Source: Nocardia farcinica (GTDB taxonomy: Bacteria; Actinomycetota; Actinomycetes; Mycobacteriales; Mycobacteriaceae). From it: DNA of 64,000 nucleotides. The position numbers and the translations under genes are program-made. The notes beneath the pieces were generated by a model that saw only the letters and a list, made by a program, of their open reading frames with translations, did no database searches and was not told the DNA's origin. Where the stretch lies: NCBI RefSeq assembly GCF_001182745.1, contig NZ_LN868939.1:2593930-2657929 (forward strand), in the 5' to 3' direction. Each line of letters opens with the position of its first letter. The stretch's first letter is position 1. Shown here one piece after another: positions 58,346 through 64,000 of this stretch.

Positions 58346-58815
58346 AGATCCGTCAGCTGACCGCCGAGGGACGCCGCCTCTACGCCCGCCTCTACGCCGC
58401 GGTCCTCGACAGCGGTGAACGTCGCGTTGTCCTGTCCTCGGAGGGGGACGCCGCACCCACCACCGACCTGCTGGTGTGGGCTGGCAACAACTTTCCTGTG
58501 CTGCTCGACGCTCTCGATGAGGCCGAGGAAGCCCGCGCCCGCGCGGCCGAGCTGGAGGCGGCGCTGTCTGAGGCGAACGCTGCACGGATCCGGCACCTCG
58601 ACGTCAACGGACAGCTGCGCGCCCGCGTCGCCGAGCTGGAGGCACAGCGGGAGCCGATCGGCTACCTGATCGTCACCGAGGCCGAGGGCCGCCGGTTCGT
58701 CCACGGCGATCACCGCCAGCTGATGACCTGCGCCGAGGCGATCGAATCTGTGGGCAGGTCGGATCTTCCGCGCGGCATGCGTCACCTGCTGTGCACAGTG
58801 CAGGAGGCCGACTGA
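58342..58815 (+). CDS. Coiled-coil protein related to the 58815/59908 family, 157 aa
   Basis: MKIRQLTAEGRRLYARLYAA, NNFPVLLDALDEAEEARARAAELEAALSEA, then EPIGYLIVTEAEGRRFVHGD. The PVLLDALDEAEE box is shared with 58815 and 59908. ATGA overlaps on both sides. Confidence 0.6.
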   Translation: MKIRQLTAEGRRLYARLYAAVLDSGERRVVLSSEGDAAPTTDLLVWAGNNFPVLLDALDEAEEARARAAELEAALSEANAARIRHLDVNGQLRARVAELEAQREPIGYLIVTEAEGRRFVHGDHRQLMTCAEAIESVGRSDLPRGMRHLLCTVQEAD

Positions 58816-59747
58816 TGAGCGCGCAGATCCGCGACCTGACCACCGACCTCCGCCAGCTCCTGGCCGCGGCCACCCCGGGCCCGTTCACCGTGGCCTCCGA
58901 CACCGGCGTCTTCGCGAACATGCAGTCCCTGCACCGCCTCGCTCCCGGCAAGGACGGGTGGCGCGAGCGGGTCGCGTCGAACATGCGGTCCGCCGACGCG
59001 GCCCTGATCGGTGGGGTGCTCAACGCCTTGCCTGTGCTGCTCGACGCTCTCGATGAGGCCGAGGAGGCCAGCGCCCGCGCGGCCGAGCTGGAGACGCAGC
59101 AGCCCCGCACCATTCAGCACCGCCTGGGCGTCGTCGACGCCCTCCCGCCCGGGTCCCAGATCGTCGACGACGACGGCGTGCCCGCCTTGAAGGTCGCGGA
59201 CTTCGACCCCGGCGTCACCGACGGCGACGGCTACCACTCCGAGTGGATCACCGCCACCGGGATGGTGGGCACCTACGACCTCGCCATGCCGGTGCGGGTC
59301 CTGCACATCCCCACCGCGGAGGCCCGCGATGGCGAGCCCGCGATGGCGAGTGACCGCGACACCCCAGCCGCCCTGCCCCGAGTGCTCCACCGCGCCATCG
59401 ATCAATCGCTGGCTGATCTCTTCACCGACTGGGACCTCAGCCAGGGCCTACCCGCCCCGGTCACAGTGGCCGTCCACATCGAGCGGGACTTGCGCGCCGC
59501 TGGCTGGCGTCCACCCGCCCGCGAGATCACCGACCCCGAAGAGTTGGACGCGCTGCCGGTCGGCTCGATCGTCCGCGAGATCGGCGTCGACGCGGGACGC
59601 TCCCTGGCGTGGTACAAGTGTGTCAACTCCAGGGCGCGAGCGCCGTTCTGCTGGGAGGAGTTCGGCACCCCGCTCCGCAGCCAGTCGAGTGAGATCAGCC
59701 TCCCCGTCATCGTCCTGTGGACGCCCGAGCAGGAGGGCGGGCGATGA
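58815..59747 (+). CDS. Duplicated-family protein, long copy, 310 aa
   Basis: The N-terminal 90 residues (MSAQIRDLTTDLRQLLAAAT, FANMQSLHRLAPGKDGWRER, NALPVLLDALDEAEE) are nearly identical to the 59908 protein. Unlike that copy it continues with LPPGSQIVDDDGVPALKVAD, DTPAALPRVLHRAIDQSLAD and the VLWTPEQE ending. Ea31/Ea22-like phage accessory proteins look alike. Function unknown. Confidence 0.65.
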   Translation: MSAQIRDLTTDLRQLLAAATPGPFTVASDTGVFANMQSLHRLAPGKDGWRERVASNMRSADAALIGGVLNALPVLLDALDEAEEASARAAELETQQPRTIQHRLGVVDALPPGSQIVDDDGVPALKVADFDPGVTDGDGYHSEWITATGMVGTYDLAMPVRVLHIPTAEARDGEPAMASDRDTPAALPRVLHRAIDQSLADLFTDWDLSQGLPAPVTVAVHIERDLRAAGWRPPAREITDPEELDALPVGSIVREIGVDAGRSLAWYKCVNSRARAPFCWEEFGTPLRSQSSEISLPVIVLWTPEQEGGR

Positions 59748-59911
59748 GGTGCGCTGCCGAGCTGTGCCACCACTGGACCGGCGAGGGCTGCGCCTGCGAG
59801 GTCTTCGACCTCGCCCCCGCGGTCGTGTGCGAGCGGTGCACCGGCACCCGAGACGCGGACGGCACGTGCCCGAACTGCGACACCGACACCGAGGCGGTGG
59901 CCGACAGATGA
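59744..59911 (+). CDS. Cys-rich zinc-binding peptide, 55 aa
   Basis: Contains CAAELCHHW, CACEVF, CERC and CPNC knuckles, with EGCACEVFDLAPAVVCERCTGTRDADGTCPNC forming a treble-clef-like pattern. It separates the two copies of the duplicated family and overlaps both by 4 bases. Confidence 0.6.
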   Translation: MRCAAELCHHWTGEGCACEVFDLAPAVVCERCTGTRDADGTCPNCDTDTEAVADR

Positions 59912-60333
59912 GCGCGCAGATCCGCGACCTGACCACCGACCTCCGCCAGCTCCTGGCCGCGGCCACCCCGGGCCCGTTCACCGTGGCCTCCGACACCGGC
60001 GTCTTCGCGAACATGCAGTCCCTGCACCGCCTCACCCCCGGCAAGGACGGGTGGCGGGAGCGGGTCGCGTCGAACATGCGGTCCGCCGACGCGGCCCTGA
60101 TCGCCGGGGTGCTCAACCACCTGCCGGTGCTGCTCGACGCGCTCGATGAGGCCGAGGCAGCCAGCGCCCGAACAGCAGCACTGGAGGCGGTCATCGACCG
60201 CGCACGCACCGCCTTGTCCGGCCACCCACGCTGTGAGGTTCATCCCGCCGACGACCTGGTGTCGTGCGGGTGGAAACGCGCTGTCGCTGACGTGCAGCGC
60301 GCACTTGTCACCGACATCGAGGAGACCGAATGA
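59908..60333 (+). CDS. Duplicated-family protein, short copy, 141 aa
   Basis: Starts with the same 55 residues as 58815 (MSAQIRDLTTDLRQLLAAAT...) with a few changes (LTPGKDG, IAGVLNHL). After the shared ALDEAE helix it diverges to VIDRARTALSGHPRCEVHPA and a His/Cys-containing end. Upstream of a glutaredoxin. Confidence 0.65.
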   Translation: MSAQIRDLTTDLRQLLAAATPGPFTVASDTGVFANMQSLHRLTPGKDGWRERVASNMRSADAALIAGVLNHLPVLLDALDEAEAASARTAALEAVIDRARTALSGHPRCEVHPADDLVSCGWKRAVADVQRALVTDIEETE

Positions 60334-60641
60334 CCGCCCCAAAGATCACCGTGTACGGCAAGCCCGCGTGCCCCGGCTGCGCGATGACCACGAAGCGGCT
60401 CGACGCCCTGGGTGTCCCCTACACCTACCGGGACATCACCACCGACCCTGCCGCCTACGACACGGTGCGGATGCTCGGCTACCAGGCCGTCCCCGTCGTC
60501 GTCGCCGGAGACATCCACTTCGGCGGCGGGTTCCGCAACAACGAGTTGAAGCAACTCGCCTCAACCTTCCACACCGCGCCCGACATCACGGCGTTGGAGC
60601 GGGCAGCTGAGAAGTATCTGATGGGGGAGGACGCGGCGTGA
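60330..60641 (+). CDS. Glutaredoxin/NrdH-like protein 2
   Basis: 103 aa: ITVYGKPACPGCAMTTKRLDALG with CPGC, cis-Pro AVPVVV and DIHFGGGFRNNELKQ. It differs from the CQPC copy at 22765, so two redoxins of different origin exist in one element. Reduces ribonucleotide reductase or a phage protein. Confidence 0.8.
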   Translation: MTAPKITVYGKPACPGCAMTTKRLDALGVPYTYRDITTDPAAYDTVRMLGYQAVPVVVAGDIHFGGGFRNNELKQLASTFHTAPDITALERAAEKYLMGEDAA

Positions 60642-61038
60642 ACGGTAGCCCGAAGCGCATCCAGCGGAAGCGCACGAAGGGCTGGAAGATGCCGGAGGGC
60701 GCCCGTCTACGTCGGGCGGGGCACGAAATGGGGCAACCCATTCGTCGTCGGACAAACTCAAATCCGTGTCCCCGGCGTCGCCGCTGACTGGGAGTACGAA
60801 GGCCGCCTGCACAAGACAACGGGGCAGCGAACCTTCTTCTGCACCGGCACGGACGACGCCGAGATGCCTCGACCTGGAGAACCTCGGCCGCGGCGAACCG
60901 CTCGCCCATGTCCGCGCCGAGTTGGGTGGGCGTGACCTGGCCTGCTGGTGCCCGCTAGAGGACGAGCACGGCAACCGAATCCCCTGCCACGCGGACGTGC
61001 TGCTGGAGATCGCCCACGCCGGGTCGCTCGTTCTGTAA
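60638..61038 (+). pseudogene. DUF4326 gene with two +1 frameshifts
   Basis: Start GTG 60638 reads MNGSPKR...KMPEGA, then the family core VYVGRGTKWGNPFVVGQTQ appears one frame later (from 60705). After RTFFCTGTDDAE it moves again by +1, reading LDLENLGRGEPLAHVRAELGGRDLACWCPLEDEHG (from about 60865) to 61038. DUF4326 proteins (GTKWGNPF, LRGKDLACWCP) may bind nucleotides. The gene is either disrupted or affected by base-call errors in C/G runs. Confidence 0.75.
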
Positions 61039-61055
61039 GCGGATGTCGATATTGG

Positions 61056-61100
61056 TTGACTGATAGCTGGCGCGCGGTAGCATCTCGAACATGCGTTCGA
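61056..61100 (+). promoter_or_regulatory. LexA-controlled leaderless promoter 2
   Basis: TTGACT (61056-61061), 16 bp, TAGCAT (61078-61083). The predicted start is A61091, the A of an ATG. An exact SOS box, TCGAACATGCGTTCGA (61085-61100), overlaps both the start site and the first codons. Confidence 0.85.
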
Positions 61101-61429
61101 GACCAGAGACGGGGCATGTAGAAGGGTGGGAACCGGCCGTCACCAACGACCTCTGGGGCCACCGCGAACGCCCCAAACTCGTATGGGTACGCCTCGACGC
61201 CATCATGGTCCGCAACCCCGGCCTACCCATCCGCAACAACACCGCCGGCATCGACATGTCCGGCGAAGTCCCCGGACTCCTCCACGGCTGGATCCCCACC
61301 GCCAAAGGCGACTGGATGGGTCTGGTCAACTTCGACGTCCACTACGCCGACGGCCGCCCGCTGCGACTTCGGCAACAACTCGTCCCCTCGTACGCGCTCC
61401 GTGAGCGTGTCGAGCCAGAATCAAAGTGA
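61091..61429 (+). CDS. SOS-regulated leaderless hypothetical protein, 112 aa
   Basis: ATG 61091 coincides with the predicted transcript start. MRSRPETGHVEGWEPAVTND, PKLVWVRLDAIMVRNPGLPI, NFDVHYADGRPLRLRQQLVP. The protein is beta-rich with no recognised motif. Its first codons lie inside the LexA box, so box evolution is constrained by coding and vice versa. It ends in the terminator stem. Confidence 0.65.
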   Translation: MRSRPETGHVEGWEPAVTNDLWGHRERPKLVWVRLDAIMVRNPGLPIRNNTAGIDMSGEVPGLLHGWIPTAKGDWMGLVNFDVHYADGRPLRLRQQLVPSYALRERVEPESK

Positions 61430-61468
61430 AGCGCCCGACCCTGATAGCCGCAGGGTCGGGCGCTTCAC
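61426..61468. terminator. Bidirectional terminator at the right edge
   Basis: A perfect 17-bp stem (GTGAAGCGCCCGACCCT / AGGGTCGGGCGCTTCAC) with a 9-nt loop, then CTTGTTTTG on the plus strand. It serves the 61091 gene and the convergent minus-strand operon. Confidence 0.9.
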
Positions 61469-61482
61469 CTTGTTTTGACCGG

Positions 61483-61572
61483 TCAGTCCTGACCGTCGTC
61501 CGCGGCGTTCGCGGGCTCGTTCCAGTTGTCGTTCGCCGACCCGTCAGGGCCGGGACCAAGCACCTCTACCAC
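61483..61572 (-). CDS. Possible small ORF, 29 aa
   Basis: GTG (reverse, 61572) behind a GGGAAGGGGGG run reads VVEVLGPGPDGSANDNWNEP and ends ANAADDGQD. It is either the last gene of the minus operon or the frame-shifted tail of the 61577-61753 gene. Confidence 0.3.
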   Translation of the reverse strand: MVEVLGPGPDGSANDNWNEPANAADDGQD

Positions 61573-61576
61573 TCGT

Positions 61577-61753
61577 TCACCCCCCTTCCCGATCGCGTCG
61601 ACCGCCAACCACCTGCAACGGATGCCGAAGCCGCTCATAAATCCGATCCGGCAGCGAACCGTCCGGGCTCTCTTCATCGATCCACCCGTACTCGTCGACC
61701 ACACCCCACGAACCATCCGCGAGCTGAATCGAGACCCCCGGCTCCTCGCTCAC
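61577..61753 (-). CDS. Small hypothetical protein, 58 aa
   Basis: GTG overlaps the TGA of the upstream gene. VSEEPGVSIQLADGSWGVVD, EYGWIDEESPDGSLPDRIYE, RLRHPLQVVGG. Plausible actinomycete accessory protein. Possibly continues into 61572-61483 by a frameshift. Confidence 0.5.
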   Translation of the reverse strand: MSEEPGVSIQLADGSWGVVDEYGWIDEESPDGSLPDRIYERLRHPLQVVGGRRDREGG

Positions 61754-61950
61754 GACCGGACCCGCCCCGAATCCGGCACCAACAGCCCCTCCTCCACGAG
61801 GAGGCGATGCGCGGCCGTCTTTGCCCGGCACTCACCCACCACGCAATCCAGGTGCACCTGCATCGCATGATGAGCAGCAGCAACACTCGTCGCCGCCCAC
61901 AAGCCGTTACCGCAAGCGATCCTGTCCAAAAGCGCGGCGTCCCAACTCAT
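61750..61950 (-). CDS. Conserved actinomycete small protein, 66 aa
   Basis: MSWDAALLDRIACGNGLWAA, TSVAAAHHAMQVHLDCVVGE, CRAKTAAHRLLVEEGLLVPD. Cysteines and histidines suggest a metal site. Seen beside small DNA-binding proteins in Streptomyces and Nocardia. Overlaps its upstream neighbour by ATGA. Confidence 0.6.
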   Translation of the reverse strand: MSWDAALLDRIACGNGLWAATSVAAAHHAMQVHLDCVVGECRAKTAAHRLLVEEGLLVPDSGRVRS

Positions 61951-62222
61951 GACGCAACTCCCGTCTGTATCGGCGGCACATCCAACACGGCACGGCCACG
62001 TCGGGTCTCAGCCCAGCCCCGGCCGCGGCGAGTGACCTGCCACGCCCGCGGCACCTCCGCCGGTGCGGCAGCCGTCAACCCTCGGCAGGTCAACGCCTGC
62101 ACCGACCTCCGCACCGTCGATACGCTCAACCGCGTCTTCTCGGCAATCTCCCGCACACTCAATGGACCGACCGAGTGCAGGACCGCCATGACGCGCGCCT
62201 CGTTGATGTGCACGCCCACCAC
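61947..62222 (-). CDS. Winged-helix regulator, 91 aa
   Basis: HINEARVMAVLHSVGPLSVREIAEKTRLSVSTVRRSVQALTCRGLTAAAPAEVP is a MarR/IclR-like wHTH. First gene of the leftward operon, GTG start. It may regulate its own promoter or the adjacent plus-strand genes. Confidence 0.7.
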   Translation of the reverse strand: MVGVHINEARVMAVLHSVGPLSVREIAEKTRLSVSTVRRSVQALTCRGLTAAAPAEVPRAWQVTRRGRGWAETRRGRAVLDVPPIQTGVAS

Positions 62223-62479
62223 CTGGATTCACGTGTAGAGAACAAAGAAAGAGGGACGCCCGAGGCTGTGGAACAGCGAAAGCCGGCCCTCCACAGTGGA
62301 TGCCTGACCTGCTGACCTCGGGCGCCCCACCTGCGAGGTTAGGGAGCGCGTGCACCAGCACACCAGGATCTTGCAAAAACTTGCACCACTTCGAGACAAT
62401 CTAGCAAGAACTTGCGACAACCCTGGTGATGGAATAACACGGTCCGCAAACCCACCCCCACCCCTCCAGGAGAACAAAC
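62223..62479. promoter_or_regulatory. Divergent regulatory region with ACTTGC sites
   Basis: A 257-bp non-coding gap between the leftward regulator and the rightward 62480 gene. It contains TTGCAAAAACTTGC (62371-62384) and GCAAGAACTTGC (62404-62415), two imperfectly palindromic elements whose ACTTGC halves are 31 bp apart. The half-site equals that of the operators at 38985 and 39031. Confidence 0.55.
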
Positions 62480-62822
62480 ATGCTCCTCACCTTCCTCGGC
62501 AAAGGCGGCTCCTCCGACCGCGACTGCCCACCCTCTACGCCACCGACCGCGGCACCTACCTCGTCCAAGGCTGGATCACCGACACTGCCGGTGTCGTCGA
62601 AATCCCCCACCTCCCTCCCCCGGGTTCGCCGAACACGACACCTACATTGGTGCGACCATGACCGACACCGGGCGCGGTACTTTCACGCTGTCCGGCCGAC
62701 CGATCACCGACGCTGAGACACTGGGACAGCTGACGTTGGCGGCGGACGAGACCGCGATCGAGGTGCCGAAGCTAGAGAGGACGTTCTACGGTGCTGCTGT
62801 TGACCGGAGACGAAGCCGATGA
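62480..62822 (+). pseudogene. Actinomycete conserved small protein with two frameshifts
   Basis: Frame 1 MLLTFLGKGGSSDRDCP, frame 2 from about 62533 PTLYATDRGTYLVQGWITDT, frame 3 from about 62617 GFAEHDTYIGATMTDTGRGT...VPKLERTFYGAAVD. Together they make one protein typically found directly before DUF6879/DUF5753 genes. Each shift is a single missing base in a C run. Either real decay or base-calling error. Confidence 0.75.
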
Positions 62823-63306
62823 CCCTTTCCGGGAATGCCGACACACGGCTTTCCATCTAGAAGTCCGCGACAGCTACACCACCCCCACCGAATCCGAAGC
62901 CTTCCGACGCTTCCTCGACGGCGACCCCGACCCAGACGACTACAGCGACCGCCCCTGGACCCGATTCATGCGCGAAACCACCAGCCGCGGCGTCCATGTC
63001 AGCCGGGTCCGGGTCGTCACCGTCCCCCACACCGACTACCACCGCTGGCTACTTCCATCACCGGCAGCAACGTCGACGCCGGCGAAGACATCCGCTATCT
63101 CCCGCGCCACCCTCGCAGGCGACATCCCACCCGACGACTGGTGGCTGTTCGACGACACCCGGGTCGGCTTCAATCTCGTCACCTCAGACGGCCGCCCCGC
63201 GGGGCTCGCGATCACCAGCGACCCGCACATCGCCGCCTACTGCCGCGGCATCCGCGACCGCCTGTGGTCTACCGCCACCCCGTACCGCGACTATCTGGGC
63301 CATTGA
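62791..63306 (+). CDS. DUF6879 family protein (with a short out-of-frame stretch)
   Basis: 171 aa: MLLLTGDEADDPFRECRHTA, FRRFLDGDPDPDDYSDRPWTRFMRETTSRGVHVSRVRVVTVPHTDY, then DDWWLFDDTRVGFN. This is the DUF6879 core. The 18 residues after HTDYHRW are foreign to the family; the expected text (SNVDAGEDIRYLPRH) is in another frame between about 63050 and 63105, implying two compensating indels. DUF6879 genes pair with XRE-DUF5753 regulators in actinomycetes. Confidence 0.75.
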   Translation: MLLLTGDEADDPFRECRHTAFHLEVRDSYTTPTESEAFRRFLDGDPDPDDYSDRPWTRFMRETTSRGVHVSRVRVVTVPHTDYHRWLLPSPAATSTPAKTSAISRATLAGDIPPDDWWLFDDTRVGFNLVTSDGRPAGLAITSDPHIAAYCRGIRDRLWSTATPYRDYLGH

Positions 63307-64000
63307 CCACCAATCCGCACGAGGCTCGCGAGGCGCTGGGACGGCGCCTCCGTGAAATGCGGCGCCGCGCAGGACTGTCCGGCCGCGGCATGGCCGCTCT
63401 CGCCGGATGGCATGAATCCAAGGTCTCCAAGATCGAGTACGGGAAGCTGCGCCCCTCCGACGACGACATCCGCGCCTACTGCCTGCACGCTGGCGCACTC
63501 GACCAAATCGAAGACCTTCTCGCCACCCTCCACAACCTCGACGGCGCCTACATGGAGATGCGGCGCCTGCTCGCCCGCGGGCAAGGGCGTAGTCAAGCCC
63601 AGCTGGTGCGGCTGGCCGAGGAGACCAAGCACACGCGGATCTTCCAGACCCAGGTGATCCCGGGGATTCTGCAAACGTCGGAGTATGCGCGCGCGACGCT
63701 CGAATTCTCGGCCGCCCGCCACCGCCTGCCCGTCGACGACGTGGAGGAGGGCGTGGCGCGGCGGATGGAGCGCCAACAGTTCTTGTATCGGGGGGATCGC
63801 CGCTTCCACATCTTGATCGCTGAGCAGGCGTTGTGGACGACGGTGGGCAGTGTGGATGTGATGGCGGGGCAGATGGACCGGCTGGTGGCGGTGTCGAGTC
63901 TGCCGCGCTTGATCCTCCGGTATCGTCCCGGCGACGGCTGAGATTCCGATGCAGACTACGAATTTCGTCATGTTCGACGACCGGCTGGTGACGGTGGAGA
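63303..64000 (+). pseudogene. XRE-DUF5753 regulator, frameshifted and truncated by window end
   Basis: TTG 63303 gives an N-terminal XRE HTH (LGRRLREMRRRAGLSGRGMAALAGWHESKVSKIEYGKLRPSDDDIRAYC), then DUF5753 (FQTQVIPGILQTSEYARATL, RRFHILIAEQALWTTVG). The frame stops at 63941, but family sequence resumes one frame over (AEIPMQTTNFVMFDDRLVTVE) to the window end. One extra C near 63917 explains it. Related Scr1-type genes work as DNA-binding regulators in host defence and development. Confidence 0.75.

Noticed and set aside
1..64000. Integrase and defined attL/attR
   Set aside because: No tyrosine or serine integrase motif and no clear long direct repeat was found in the window; only candidate cores (18004, 18196) are noted.
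63303..64000. Phage CI-type repressor
   Set aside because: The XRE plus DUF5753 architecture and neighbouring DUF6879 match the chromosomal actinomycete regulator family rather than a phage repressor.

Overview
The window reads as a high-GC actinobacterial sequence dominated by one temperate siphovirus or prophage-like genome. The host is most likely Nocardia or a close relative in the Mycobacteriales. Supporting signs are LGFP wall-binding repeats on the endolysin, a cutinase-type secreted esterase, a WhiB regulator, exact mycobacterial-type LexA boxes (TCGAAC-N4-GTTCGA), leaderless promoters and a Nocardia-like glycyl-tRNA synthetase. No integrase, DNA polymerase, primase or helicase lies inside the window, so at least part of the early region must lie to the left of base 1. 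The phage boundaries are not resolved.

1-16.5 kb: a plus-strand block of tightly coupled early genes, mostly overlapping by 4 bases (ATGA/GTGA). It carries an RNase H-fold protein, a WhiB regulator, three tandem paralogous zinc-ribbon proteins, a RusA-type resolvase, a SPOUT RNA methyltransferase, a lipoprotein, a complete DnaN-type sliding clamp, a membrane moron, a nucleotidyltransferase, a metallophosphoesterase, a DUF5131 protein, a MazG-like protein, a DNA methyltransferase and a Thg1-like tRNA 3'-5' polymerase. It ends at a strong terminator.

16.5-18.9 kb: a translation/RNA island. It holds a full-length glyS, an AT-rich palindrome, an 89-nt tRNA-like element with perfect acceptor and T arms but no normal anticodon arm, about 500 nt of non-coding, densely foldable sequence with GNRA and UUCG loops, and a tRNA with anticodon CAT. 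Together with Thg1 and the SPOUT methylase this is the most unusual part of the window.

18.9-24.4 kb: left end of the late region. It includes an IS3-family element that splits a minus-strand gene, a secreted cutinase-like esterase, a glutaredoxin and small phage proteins. 24.5-54.7 kb: the packaging-head-tail-lysis operon (TerS, TerL, metallophosphoesterase, portal, MuF-metallopeptidase fusion, scaffold, P22-type coat, connectors, tail tube, gpG/gpGT with a -1 slippery site, 1694-aa tape measure, distal tail proteins, amidase, holin, fibres), closed by a terminator. It is interrupted by a 3.3-kb moron region between the tail chaperones and the tape measure (antirepressor, small HTH regulator, paired operators, DUF4258/DUF2283 toxin-antitoxin-like pair) and by a NUMOD4-HNH homing endonuclease.

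54.8-61.5 kb: a second accessory operon bracketed by two LexA-box promoters. It includes a DUF6745 protein with 39 twelve-base repeats, a duplicated coiled-coil family and another glutaredoxin, and closes at a 17-bp terminator. 61.5-64 kb: a short minus-strand operon with a winged-helix regulator, then an actinomycete DUF6879/XRE-DUF5753 locus. Several single-base frameshifts lie between 60.6 kb and the window end, indicating either decay or poor sequence quality there.
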